DNA of 64,000 bases, taken from positions 62,001-126,000 of the forward strand of contig NZ_JAPKFL010000013.1 of assembly GCF_026262575.1 (NCBI RefSeq). Direction: 5' to 3'. The notes under the pieces were generated by a model. The model saw only the letters and a list, made by a program, of their open reading frames with translations. It did no database searches and had not been told where the DNA came from. The stretch comes from Streptomyces marinisediminis (lineage in GTDB: Bacteria; Actinomycetota; Actinomycetes; Streptomycetales; Streptomycetaceae). This document shows, piece after piece, positions 38,938-47,313 of the stretch (position 1 is its first letter; every line of letters starts with the position of its first letter). The translations under genes and the position numbers were made by a program.

Positions 38938-39887
38938 AGCCCCCGACGGAACAGGCAGTCGTCCAGGCGACCAGTCGCTGTCTGCAGCAACAGGCCCTGC
39001 GCGCACGCCGGGTTCCGTTGGGCCGCAGTCACTTCGTGTTCAGGGTGGAGTTGGCCTCCGGGGAACGCGTCGTCGCGCGGATCACACGGGCCGACCGTGC
39101 CGAGTGCTTCACAGGCTTCGCGTACTGGCGGCGCCAGCTCGCCGGCGTCGGAGTGCCCGTTCCTCGCGTGCTCTCCATGGACCTGACGGGCCTGGTCCTG
39201 CCCTGGCCCGTCATGTTCCTCGAACAAGCACCCGGCGATGATCTCTGCAACGTCTATGCCGACCTGACTGCCGCAGAGAAGCGAAGCGTCGCCGACGACC
39301 TGCTGGACATGCACCACCGCGTGCGGGGCCTGCCGAGCGGTTCCGGGTTTGGCGGTGTCGCGCACTACCACGACCTGCGCTGCCACGCGCGCTGGTCGGA
39401 CGTGATGGAGGAGTACTTCACCGGGGCACTCGAACACCTCACGTCCGCGCAGCGGCAGACGCAGGCTGTGGCCCGCATCCGCACCGCTCTCCGCGGGCTG
39501 GGCCCCGAGTTGGACCGCGTCGAGCCGCTGCCGTATCTGATCGACGCCACTCACCAGAATGTTCTGGTGGACGGTGGAAGAGTGTCGGCGATCGTCGACC
39601 TGGACGAGCTCGGATTCGGCGACGCCCTGTATCCGCTCGGCGCTGCTCGCACTGGCCTACTGGCTCGTGGTCCCGAAGCCGACTGCATCGAGCGGGTCGC
39701 CGCACCGCTGTGCGCCGACCCCGTTCGGCGGCGGATGTTCGATCTGTACTCAGCGATCGCAGCCCTCAAGATGCTCGCGCACAGTCCCCTCAGCGTGACC
39801 GGCCCGCCCTCGGCTGACAGCAAGCTCGGCTCCCGGCTGTGGGCCCTGCTCGACTCCTTCGCAACGGCCGCAACCCACAAGGAGTAA
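38934..39887 (+). CDS. Aminoglycoside-phosphotransferase-fold (APH) kinase-like protein
   Basis: 317 residues from GTG 38934, overlapping the GT9-like stop by 4 bp. The N-lobe has SHFVFRVELASGERVVARIT (Lys normally in this strand is replaced by Arg). The catalytic region reads PYLIDATHQNVLVDGGRVSA with VDLDELGFGD following. Asp, Asn and the metal-binding Asp are present, although the usual HGD is changed to an IDATHQN form. Members phosphorylate small hydroxyl substrates such as sugars, choline or antibiotics. It could be a biosynthetic or a self-resistance kinase. The His-Gly-Asp change leaves activity uncertain. Confidence 0.75.
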   Translation: MKPPTEQAVVQATSRCLQQQALRARRVPLGRSHFVFRVELASGERVVARITRADRAECFTGFAYWRRQLAGVGVPVPRVLSMDLTGLVLPWPVMFLEQAPGDDLCNVYADLTAAEKRSVADDLLDMHHRVRGLPSGSGFGGVAHYHDLRCHARWSDVMEEYFTGALEHLTSAQRQTQAVARIRTALRGLGPELDRVEPLPYLIDATHQNVLVDGGRVSAIVDLDELGFGDALYPLGAARTGLLARGPEADCIERVAAPLCADPVRRRMFDLYSAIAALKMLAHSPLSVTGPPSADSKLGSRLWALLDSFATAATHKE

Positions 39888-39891
39888 CGCC

Positions 39892-41061
39892 GTGCCCGGT
39901 GCCCTCTACGTGAGCATCGACGACTTCACCCACGAAGGCTTCACCAACGGTCTGTTCCTCCAGGTCCGCGAACTCCTGCAACGCGTCACGGAACGAGGGC
40001 TCCCGGCCGGCCTCGCTTGCATCGCCCCACGCAGCGGTTCCGGAAGGGAACGCAAAACCCGCACCGTCCAGGGATGCACCGTCCACGAGGCCTTCGTCAG
40101 CGACCCGGGGGAAGCCAACGCATACCGGCGGGCTCTTCAGGATCTGCTGGAGGACCTGGACCCCGAGGTGATCCTGCTCAACTCGTGCGCAGTCCGCCTC
40201 AGCGAGGCGCACCACGGAGCGCTGGAAGTAAGTCTTGCAAGCGGTCGGCGGGTGGTCGTGCTCGTGACCGACCAGCTCTACCCCACCGCCGGTGATCACG
40301 CCGCAGACGAGGTGCGGCGCTACTACGACCTGATGCGGCAGGCCAGCAGCGTGCACGCAGTCAGCCACACCATCGCCGATGCCCTTCGCCATCAGACCGG
40401 TGTGTCAGCACGAGTGCTCCCCAACCTGCTGCCCGAGCGACGAATCCATCATGGCGTCGCGCACAGCGTGGAACACGGGTTCCTCACGTTGATCAACCAC
40501 CACCCCATCAAGGGCCGACGTGTGTGGGACGCGCTGGTGCGTCAGCGCCCCAACGACACCTACCTTGTCATCGAGACCTGGCCCGATGCCCCGCCCTACA
40601 CCCCGCCCTCACCGAACGTCCAGGTGGCACCGTTCGCGCCGGACCCCACCACGGTCTACGACAGCACCAGAGTGCTGCTGATACCGTCCCTGGGCCCTGA
40701 AGGCATCCCGCGAGTGGCGCTGGAAGCCATGGAATCGGGAGTGCCCGTCGTCGCCCATCGGATCGGCAGTCTGCCCGAACTCGGCGATGCCGTGACGTTT
40801 GTCGCCCCGCCACCGATCGACGGCTACGAGCTCGATGAGAACGACGTGCTGTACCCCGTAGTCTCCGCAGACGATCTCGAACGTTCCGCGCGGGATTTCA
40901 CCCACGCAATCGACGCGATCGATCACAATCGAGCGCTCAGGTCCCATTGCGTGGCCGTCGGCAGGGCCTTCGCGCGTGACTATCGCAAACACAGCGAGGC
41001 GGTGACCCGGCGATTGCTCGACACCTGGTTCAGCAACAACCACGCTTCGCCATCCGACTGA
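39892..41061 (+). CDS. Glycosyltransferase family 4-like protein
   Basis: 389 residues from GTG 39892, with AAGGAG 8 bases upstream and only 4 bp after the kinase stop. The C-terminal Rossmann domain carries the GT4 motif LIPSLGPEGIPRVALEAMES with the retaining-enzyme E-X7-E pattern, then GVPVVAHRIGSLPELGDAV. The N-terminal acceptor domain starts YVSIDDFTHEGFTNGLFLQV. Retaining transfer from a nucleotide sugar is expected. It is the last gene of the operon and converges on tyrS across 168 bp, where a perfect palindrome GCCCTGGCCGGCCAGGGC (about 41067) and a weaker CCTCTC/GAGAGG hairpin lie. Confidence 0.83.
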   Translation: MPGALYVSIDDFTHEGFTNGLFLQVRELLQRVTERGLPAGLACIAPRSGSGRERKTRTVQGCTVHEAFVSDPGEANAYRRALQDLLEDLDPEVILLNSCAVRLSEAHHGALEVSLASGRRVVVLVTDQLYPTAGDHAADEVRRYYDLMRQASSVHAVSHTIADALRHQTGVSARVLPNLLPERRIHHGVAHSVEHGFLTLINHHPIKGRRVWDALVRQRPNDTYLVIETWPDAPPYTPPSPNVQVAPFAPDPTTVYDSTRVLLIPSLGPEGIPRVALEAMESGVPVVAHRIGSLPELGDAVTFVAPPPIDGYELDENDVLYPVVSADDLERSARDFTHAIDAIDHNRALRSHCVAVGRAFARDYRKHSEAVTRRLLDTWFSNNHASPSD

Positions 41062-41229
41062 CGCTGCCCGCCCTGGCCGGCCAGGGCATTGGCTGGAGCC
41101 CCTCCGCAAGAGGCCCGCACGCAGGCCAGTGGCCGGTGTCCGTGCCGGCACCGACACGAAGCCTCCAAGAATGACGAGCCCCCTCTCAGCGAGGAGAGGA
41201 GGCCCACCATCACGTCTGCGATCCGGAGC

Positions 41230-42498
41230 TCAGTCTCCCGTGACCTCGATGGCCGCCAGGTTCTTCTTGCCCCGGCGCAGAACCAGCCAGCGTCCGTGCA
41301 GCAACTGATCGGCTGTGGCCACCGCGTCCTCCGCGGTCACCTTCACGTTGTTCACGTAGGCACCGCCCTCCTTCACGGTCCGGCGGGCGGCTGACCTGCT
41401 TGCCACCAGACCGACCTCGGCGAACAGGTCGGTGATCAGGCCGAGCTCACTCAGCTTCGCGCGCGGCAGCTCCGCTGCCGCGGCGGCCAGCGTCGCCTCG
41501 TCCAGAGCGTTGAGCTCACCCTGCCCGAAGAGTGCCTTCGAAGCGGCGATGACTGCGGCGCACTGATCCGCACCGTGCACCAGCGTCGTCAGCTCCTCAG
41601 CGAGCGCACGCTGCGCGGTACGGGCATGCGGCCGCTCTCGGGTGACCTCCTCCAGCTCCTCCAATTCCTCACGGGACTTGAAAGAAAGGATGCGCATGTA
41701 CCGGGAGACGTCCCGGTCGTCCGAGTTCAGCCAGAACTGGTAGAACGCGTACGGCGTGGTCATCTCCGGGTCGAGCCAGATGGCGCCGGCCTCCGACTTG
41801 CCGAACTTGGTGCCGTCCGCCTTGGTCATCAGCGGCGTCGCGAGTGCGTGCACCTCGGCCTGCGGTTCCAGGCGGTGGAGCAGGTCCAGTCCGGCCGTGA
41901 GGTTGCCCCACTGGTCACTGCCACCCGTCTGCAGAGTGCAGCCGTAGCGCCGGTAAAGCTGGAGGAAGTCCATGGCCTGCAGCAGTTGGTAGCTGAACTC
42001 CGTGTAGCTGATGCCCTGCGCAGACTCCAGGCGCTGGGCGACAGAGTCCTTGGTGAGCATCTTGTTCACCCGAAAGTGCTTGCCGATGTCCCGTAGGAAC
42101 TCGATCGCTGACAAGCCCGCGGTCCAGTCCAGATTGTTGACCATGACCGCCGCGTTGTCGCCCTCGAAAGAGAGGTACCGCTCGACCTGAGCACGCAGCC
42201 GGGTCGTCCACTGAGCGATGGACTCCGGATCGTTCAAAGTCCGCTCAGCGGTCGGCCTGGGGTCCCCGATGTAGCCGGTCGCACCGCCCACGAGCGCCAG
42301 TGGCCGATGCCCGGCCTGCTGGAGCCGGCTGAGGGTGAGTGCCTGCACGAGATGGCCGACGTGCAGACTGGCCGCAGTTGGGTCGAAGCCGCAGTAAAAC
42401 GTGACGGGGCCGTCTGCGAGAGCCTTGCGCAAGGCCTGCTCGTCAGTGGACTGGGCAATCAGCCCGCGCCACATGAGCTCGTCCACGATGCCCGTCAC
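41230..42498 (-). CDS. tyrS: Tyrosyl-tRNA synthetase inside the island
   Basis: 422 residues from GTG 42498. It is a complete class I enzyme: HIGH-type HVGH at 46-49, the KMSKS-type loop KFGKS at 231-235, substrate pocket [15 protein letters not shown], and a C-terminal S4-like RNA-binding domain ([20 protein letters not shown]). It charges tRNA-Tyr with tyrosine. It sits between the attachment repeats, so it is probably extra to a housekeeping copy elsewhere; this cannot be checked here. Duplicate synthetases beside small-molecule operons often give resistance to an inhibitor of that synthetase. It has codon use like the neighbouring island genes. Confidence 0.93.
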   Translation of the reverse strand: MTGIVDELMWRGLIAQSTDEQALRKALADGPVTFYCGFDPTAASLHVGHLVQALTLSRLQQAGHRPLALVGGATGYIGDPRPTAERTLNDPESIAQWTTRLRAQVERYLSFEGDNAAVMVNNLDWTAGLSAIEFLRDIGKHFRVNKMLTKDSVAQRLESAQGISYTEFSYQLLQAMDFLQLYRRYGCTLQTGGSDQWGNLTAGLDLLHRLEPQAEVHALATPLMTKADGTKFGKSEAGAIWLDPEMTTPYAFYQFWLNSDDRDVSRYMRILSFKSREELEELEEVTRERPHARTAQRALAEELTTLVHGADQCAAVIAASKALFGQGELNALDEATLAAAAAELPRAKLSELGLITDLFAEVGLVASRSAARRTVKEGGAYVNNVKVTAEDAVATADQLLHGRWLVLRRGKKNLAAIEVTGD

Positions 42499-42599
42499 GG
42501 TCCTGTGTCTCCTACGAGTCGCTGATAAGGGCATCGGTCAGTCTAGCTACCCCATCCCGCGTGAGGTCGCCGCGCTCGACCTGCCGCATGCACGCGTGG

Positions 42600-43130
42600 A
42601 GTGGGTCACGATGGTGATCGTCACCCGTGAGTGCGACCGGCGCTGCAAGCTCCGCCCGTCCGAGCGCGCGATGGTCGCACTGGTGTACCTGCGGGACACA
42701 CCACTCTGGCGAAGATCGCTGCTGGATTCGGGTCAGCGAGTCCCCCGCCCATGCCTACACCAGCGCGGTCGTCAACCTGCTCGCCGCACGTGCACCGGGC
42801 CTGCTCAAGACGCTGCGCGAGCACGAACCCGACTTCGTCCTGCTCGACGGCGCTCTCACCGAAGGCGACCGGGTCGGCCACGGCCGGGCCGACTACGCCC
42901 ACCTGCACCGCCGCCACGGCGTGAACGTGTAGGTCGTCACCGATCCGGACGGTCGGCTGCTGTGGCTCACGCCCGCCCTGCCGGGCCGCCCCCACGACCT
43001 GTCCGCCGCCCGCACCCACCGAAGCATCCGGATCTGCGAGCGCCAGGGCGTCCCCATCGTGGCCGATCTCGCGTACCAGGGCGCCGGCCCGTGGCTGACC
43101 ACGGGCATCAAACGCAAGCCCCTGCAGGTC
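42600..43130 (+). pseudogene. Dead IS5-family DDE transposase remnant
   Basis: Translation fragments follow one transposase in order but in changing frames: KLRPSERAMVALVYLR, then HTTLAKIAAGFG, then AHAYTSAVVNLLAARAPGLL and PDFVLLDGALTEGDRVGHGR. After HRRHGVNV a TAG (42930-42932) replaces what was probably a CAG codon; the frame continues VVTDPDGRLLWLTPALPGR and VPIVADLAYQGAGPW (catalytic Asp). Homology ends abruptly near 43,128. Two frameshifts, one nonsense change and a 3' deletion make it inactive. Confidence 0.8.
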
Positions 43131-43206
43131 CCAGGAACGCAGTGCCCCGCTTCGTCCCCGTCGATACGGTCTTCCCACCCATCCTGGCCGTCCTGGAGGA
43201 GCGGAC

Positions 43207-43620
43207 GTGACGCAGCGGAAGACGGACGAGCGACCGGGTATCGCCGCCGCCATCGTCATTCACGAGGGTCGTGTGCTCATGGTCCGCCGCCGGGTCAGGG
43301 AGGGACAGCTCTCCTGGCAGTTCCCGGCTGGAGAGATCGAGCCGGGCGAGGAGCTCGCGCACGCCGCTGTGCGGGAGACCCAGGAGGAGACCGGACTGAC
43401 CGTGGCCGCTGTGCAGCTGCTCGGCCAGCGCGTCCACCCGAAGACGGGACGCCTCATGGCGTACACCGCCTGCCGGGTACTGGGCGGTACGGCTCAGGTC
43501 GTGGACACCGAAGAGCTGGGCGAGCTCGCCTGGGTTGCCCATGGCGACATCCCGGAGTACGTGCCCTACGGCCTGTTCGAGCCAGTGCAGGAGTACCTCG
43601 ACGGCGCTCTGGCTTCCTGA
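43207..43620 (+). CDS. NUDIX hydrolase
   Basis: 137 residues from GTG 43207, GAGGAG upstream. The full Nudix box, GEIEPGEELAHAAVRETQEE then TGL, is intact with the REXXEE core. Family enzymes hydrolyse nucleoside diphosphates linked to another group, for example damaged nucleotides or sugar nucleotides. Related NUDIX genes are common on actinobacterial integrative elements, where their role is unclear. It lies directly after the transposase remnant and before the integrase remnant. Confidence 0.88.
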   Translation: MTQRKTDERPGIAAAIVIHEGRVLMVRRRVREGQLSWQFPAGEIEPGEELAHAAVRETQEETGLTVAAVQLLGQRVHPKTGRLMAYTACRVLGGTAQVVDTEELGELAWVAHGDIPEYVPYGLFEPVQEYLDGALAS

Positions 43621-43729
43621 GCCGTCCCAGATCGCGGCCGTGGGCCGCCCCCGGGTACTCAGAAGGAGATCGAGGCTCTTACGAGCCTGTCGATCTTGAG
43701 GCGAGGCCCCTGTCGACCAGTGCCTGCGA

Positions 43730-44040
43730 ACGAAGGCGTTCACATCGACATCAGGGTCGTGTCCGACACGCTCGGGCACAGCGACACCCGGATCACGCGA
43801 GACATCTACCAGAGCGTCCCCCCGCACCTCGGCAAGAGCTCCGCCGAGGCCATGGCCAGGCTCGTCCCGCTCCAGCGCAAGACGGCGGCCGAGGAGGCCG
43901 CAAGCAAGACGGAGAAGGCTCGGAAGGAGGCCAAGCGGGCCACAGGCGGGGGGCGCGAAGAAGGGGCGACGGAAGAAGCCCTAGAAGTAGGGCCGGAGCC
44001 CCTCCGCTCACGCATCGGTCACGCAAGCACTTCCACGACA
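43730..44040 (+). pseudogene. C-terminal remnant of a tyrosine recombinase (integrase)
   Basis: The frame includes HIDIRVVSDTLGHSDTRITR followed by DIYQSVPPHLGKSSAEAMAR, the typical C-terminus of a site-specific integrase: LGHS with the catalytic His and the nucleophile Tyr in DIYQ. A Lys/Glu-rich tail follows. The N-terminal and central domains, with the first catalytic Arg, are absent, so it cannot work. Its place next to the right attachment repeat is where an element integrase normally lies. Confidence 0.78.
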
Positions 44041-44078
44041 TCCCGGTCGTGTGCGGCCGCATGCCCCAGGCAGCAGAA

Positions 44079-44111
44079 AACCCCAGGTCACTGGCTACGT
44101 GGCCTGGGGTT
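44079..44111 (-). terminator. Terminator-like hairpin after tRNA-Thr
   Basis: A 13-bp stem with one mismatch (44079-44091 with 44099-44111) and a 7-base loop, immediately downstream of the intact tRNA on the minus strand. It resembles the hairpin at 34596-34633 but differs in sequence, as expected if the element brought its own. Confidence 0.65.
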
Positions 44112-44117
44112 CCCCAA

Positions 44118-44192
44118 AGCCGCCTGTCGGATTCGAACCGACGACCTACGCATTACAAGTGCGGTGCTCTGGCCGGACTGAGCTAAGGCGGC
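44118..44192 (-). tRNA. tRNA-Thr (anticodon TGT)
   Basis: 75 bases. Acceptor strands GCCGCCT and AGGCGGC pair, the D arm contains AGCTCAG, the anticodon loop is CTTGTAA (TGT, reading ACA) and the T loop GTTCGAATCC is standard. CCA is not encoded. The anticodon stem has one apparent mismatch at its outer pair. Its 3' half is the right attachment repeat (44117-44159), so the integrated element restored a complete tRNA. Confidence 0.93.
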
Positions 44193-44388
44193 GCGAGGCG
44201 CGTCCACTCTACATCCGCGTCCGGAGCGGGCGGCGCCCGGAAGCCGAGCCCGGTCCGTTACCCGCCGAGTACTGACAAACCGCAGGTGACCGGGTTAACG
44301 TCGCCGGAACGCCCACGGTCGCGTGGGCCACCACTCCCTTTACTCGGATCGTCCGGCACGTTCCTGCCGGTGAAGGAGACACAACAGC

Positions 44389-45507
44389 ATGGCTACGGTC
44401 ACGTACGACAAGGCGACCCGGGTGTACCCGGGGACCGACAAGCCCGCCGTCGACGGGCTCGACATCGACATCGAGGACGGCGAGTTCCTCGTGCTCGTCG
44501 GCCCCTCCGGGTGCGGGAAGTCCACCTCCCTGCGCATGCTCGCGGGGCTGGAGGACGTCAACGGCGGCGCCATCCGCATCGGTGACCGCGACGTCACCCA
44601 CCTGCCCCCCAAGGACCGGGACATCGCCATGGTGTTCCAGAACTACGCGCTCTACCCGCACATGACGGTCGCGCAGAACATGGGTTTCGCGCTGAAGATC
44701 GCGGGTGTGCCGAAGGCCGAGATCCGCCAGAAGGTGGAGGACGCGGCCAGGATCCTGGACCTCACCGAGTACCTGGAGCGCAAGCCGAAGGCCCTCTCGG
44801 GCGGCCAGCGCCAGCGGGTGGCGATGGGCCGCGCGATCGTGCGCGAGCCGCAGGTGTTCCTCATGGACGAGCCGCTGTCGAACCTGGACGCGAAGCTGCG
44901 CGTGCAGACCCGCACCCAGATCGCCAGCCTCCAGCGGCGCCTGGGCATCACCACGGTGTACGTGACCCACGACCAGGTCGAGGCCCTGACGATGGGCGAC
45001 CGGGTGGCCGTGCTGAAGGACGGCCTGCTCCAGCAGGTCGACACGCCGCGGAACATGTACGACCGGCCCGCCAACCTCTTCGTGGCCGGCTTCATCGGCT
45101 CGCCCGCGATGAACCTGGTCGACGTGCCGATCACCGACGGCGGCGTGAAGTTCGGCAACAGCGTGGTGCCGGTGGCGCGCGAGGCCGTGGCGAGCGCCGC
45201 GGACAAGGGCGACAAGACGGTGACCGTGGGCGTGCGCCCGGAGCACTTCGACCTGGTGGGCGACGGCGACGCCGCTCCGGCCGGGGACGGTCCGGCGGGC
45301 CTCGCGGTGACGGTGAACGTCGTCGAGGAGCTGGGCGCGGACGCCTTCGTCTACGGCACCGCGCACCTGGGCGGCGAGGACAAGGAGCTGGTCGTCCGCG
45401 TGAACGGGCGCGGCGTGCCGGAGAAGGGCTCGGAGATTCACGTCGTGCCGCGTCCGGGCGAGTCGCACGTGTTCGCGACGTCCTCGGGCGAGCGGCTGAG
45501 CGGCTGA
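44389..45507 (+). CDS. msiK: Multiple-sugar ABC transporter ATPase MsiK
   Basis: 372 residues from ATG 44389, GAAGGAG upstream. Walker A is GPSGCGKST (38-46), the signature LSGGQRQRVA, Walker B VFLMDEPLSNLD, and the switch His in YVTHDQVEALTMGD. The C-terminal ~130 residues are the OB-type regulatory domain of the MalK/UgpC class. In Streptomyces one MsiK energises many sugar importers (cellobiose, maltose, chitobiose) whose own operons lack an ATPase, in line with its isolated position here. The 3' end runs into tandem GAGCGGCTG repeats (45489-45530) and then a terminator. Confidence 0.95.
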   Translation: MATVTYDKATRVYPGTDKPAVDGLDIDIEDGEFLVLVGPSGCGKSTSLRMLAGLEDVNGGAIRIGDRDVTHLPPKDRDIAMVFQNYALYPHMTVAQNMGFALKIAGVPKAEIRQKVEDAARILDLTEYLERKPKALSGGQRQRVAMGRAIVREPQVFLMDEPLSNLDAKLRVQTRTQIASLQRRLGITTVYVTHDQVEALTMGDRVAVLKDGLLQQVDTPRNMYDRPANLFVAGFIGSPAMNLVDVPITDGGVKFGNSVVPVAREAVASAADKGDKTVTVGVRPEHFDLVGDGDAAPAGDGPAGLAVTVNVVEELGADAFVYGTAHLGGEDKELVVRVNGRGVPEKGSEIHVVPRPGESHVFATSSGERLSG

Positions 45508-45554
45508 CCGGTTGAGCGGCTGAGCGGCTGAGCGGTCGGGCGGCCGAACGGAGC

Positions 45555-45599
45555 AGGCGGTGGGGGCGGGCGCACTCGGGGCGCCCGCCCCCACCGCCT
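45555..45599 (+). terminator. Terminator of msiK
   Basis: A perfect 19-bp stem (45555-45573 with 45581-45599) with loop ACTCGGG, 47 bp after the msiK stop. Confidence 0.85.
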
Positions 45600-45781
45600 C
45601 GCGTCGGCCCGATTGTCGACATCGTCAACCCAGCACCTGCTAAACCCGAAAAGTCTTCACTCATCGGAGTGACACAGCGCCACTGAAACACTACGGCCCG
45701 CTACCATCATGGCGGTTGCCCCCTGTGGGGCCTGTTCCGCCCTGGCGTCGCCGGGGACGTTCCGTTGCGAGGAAGACACCA

Positions 45782-46207
45782 GTGAATCAGGCAGTGCGCC
45801 GTATCGGCCGATCTCTCGCCCTCGTCCTTCCGGTCGTCCTGGTCCTTTCCGGGACGCTCGCGGTGGCCAGCGTCCCGTGGTCGGGGGCGCCGCCGAAGTC
45901 CCAGGTCCTCACGGCGTCCGCGGAGCGCCCGGCGTCCGCCGCCGAGCCCGGCGGGGAGCGCGCCGCCCACGAGGTGCTGCGCGAGGAACTGGAGGCCGAA
46001 CTGCGGAACGAGGACCCGGGCGCGGCGCTCACCAGCCTCCAGCGCGCGGTGCGCCAGGACCCGTCGCTGGCCCCGCACTGCGCGGACCTCGCGCGGGCGC
46101 TCGGCCACGCGGCCGTGGTGAGGTACGGCTCCGCCGAGCGCGCGCAGGAGTTCTCCCGCCCGGTGTGCGACACCTCCTTCGCCGCGGGCGTGGCCGACTT
46201 CCGCTGA
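45782..46207 (+). CDS. Small secreted protein of unknown function
   Basis: 141 residues from GTG 45782, in AGTGAATCAG; GAGGAAG is upstream. Signal peptide or N-terminal anchor IGRSLALVLPVVLVLSGTLAVA, then an Ala/Glu-rich helical part (HEVLREELEAELRNEDPGAA) and a C-terminal segment with two cysteines (LAPHCADLARALGHAAVVRY and RPVCDT). That last part recalls the HxxxH-C arrangement seen in secreted heme-binding-like or uncharacterised actinobacterial proteins, too weakly to name. It is followed 53 bp later by the nucleotidyltransferase gene. Confidence 0.75.
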   Translation: MNQAVRRIGRSLALVLPVVLVLSGTLAVASVPWSGAPPKSQVLTASAERPASAAEPGGERAAHEVLREELEAELRNEDPGAALTSLQRAVRQDPSLAPHCADLARALGHAAVVRYGSAERAQEFSRPVCDTSFAAGVADFR

Positions 46208-46260
46208 CCCGCCACCGACGGTGCGCCGGACACCCTCCGGCGCCCGTTACCGTGCGGGGC

Positions 46261-47019
46261 ATGGCAGACGACCCGCGCACCCACCCGACGCAGGCGGTGA
46301 TCCTGGCCGGTGGCCAGGGGACCCGCCTGCGCCCGTACACCGACGACAAGCCGAAGCCGATGATCGAGATCCCCGGCACGGGGACGCCGATCATCGGCTT
46401 CCAGCTCTCCTGGCTGGCGCACGAGGGCGTCACCGACGTCGTCGTCTCCTGCGGCCACCTGGCGTCGGTGCTGGAGGCGTGGCTGGAGTCGGCGGACCTG
46501 CCGGTGGTCGGGGAGGGCCCCGGCGCCGGGCCGCTGCGGGTGACGACGGTGGTGGAGGAGGAACCGCTGGGCCGGGGCGGCGGCCTGCGCTTCGCCGCCC
46601 GCGCCCTCCCCCGCGCCGACGAGCCCTGGTACGCCACCAACGGCGACATCTGGACGCGCTTCCCGCTGCGCGAGATGGCCGCCTTCCACACCGAGCGCGC
46701 CGCGGTCGCCACCCTCGCGCTGGCCCGCCCGCGGCTGCCCTGGGGCGCGGTGCGCACGGACGGCTTCGGCCACGTCGTGGACTTCATCGAGGCCCCGCCG
46801 ACGACGTACGAGATCAACGCGGGCGTCTACGTCTGCGCGCCGGAGTTCACCGCGCTGCTCCCGGAGCGCGGCGACCACGAGCGCACGACGTTCCCCTCGC
46901 TCGCCCGGGACGGCCGCCTCGCGGGCTACCCGCTCCCCCAGGGCGCCTACTGGCGTGCCATCGACACCGCCAAGGACCTCTCCGAAGCCGCGAAGGAACT
47001 CGCCACCGCCACGGAGTGA
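46261..47019 (+). CDS. Sugar-phosphate nucleotidyltransferase
   Basis: 252 residues. The nucleotide-binding loop QAVILAGGQGTRLRPYTDDK with PKPMIEIPG is complete. The metal-binding Asp is in WYATNGDIWTRFPL, and the end matches NTP-transferase enzymes (AYWRAIDTAKDLSEA). It should join a sugar 1-phosphate to a nucleotide (glucose- or mannose-1-phosphate type); the exact sugar is not readable. It is converged on by the DoxX gene, with a hairpin between. Confidence 0.88.
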   Translation: MADDPRTHPTQAVILAGGQGTRLRPYTDDKPKPMIEIPGTGTPIIGFQLSWLAHEGVTDVVVSCGHLASVLEAWLESADLPVVGEGPGAGPLRVTTVVEEEPLGRGGGLRFAARALPRADEPWYATNGDIWTRFPLREMAAFHTERAAVATLALARPRLPWGAVRTDGFGHVVDFIEAPPTTYEINAGVYVCAPEFTALLPERGDHERTTFPSLARDGRLAGYPLPQGAYWRAIDTAKDLSEAAKELATATE

Positions 47020-47265
47020 ACCCCGACGGGCGAGCCGCCCCGGCGGGCCGCGGCGGCTCGCCCGTTCGCGGAGCACGGCCGAGCGGACCGACCACCGGCC
47101 GCCCGGCACCTACCGGGCCGCCACCGGGCCCGCCTGGGAGCCACCGCCCTGCCGACCACCGCCCAGCGGCTCCGGCCGCCGGTCGCCGGGCCGGCCGGAC
47201 GCGCCACCGGCCGCTCGCCCACCGGCCCACGGCCCGCCGGGGTCGTACGGCGGTCGCGCACGGCG

Positions 47266-47292
47266 GAGGCCCGGCGGGGGCCGCCGGGCCTC
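47266..47292. terminator. Hairpin between convergent genes
   Basis: A perfect 12-bp stem (47266-47277 with 47281-47292), loop GGG, in the 294-bp gap between the nucleotidyltransferase and the DoxX gene. The rest of that gap is GC-rich with CCGGGCC/CGGCCGC-like repeats and no gene. Confidence 0.7.
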
Positions 47293-47313
47293 GCGGGAGG
47301 GGAGGGGCGTCGC

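Larger units (their letters stand above)
34636..44159. mobile_element. Genomic island inserted in tRNA-Thr(TGT), about 9.5 kb
   Basis: Bounded by the 43-bp repeats 34636-34678 and 44117-44159. The inner DNA is visibly less GC-rich, with more mixed third-codon bases than the flanks. Contents in order: frameshifted HD-domain gene, a five-gene plus-strand operon, minus-strand tyrS, a dead IS5-type transposase, a NUDIX gene and a truncated integrase next to the right repeat. With no intact integrase or transfer gene it is probably fixed. It may be the remains of a larger integrative element. Confidence 0.88.
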
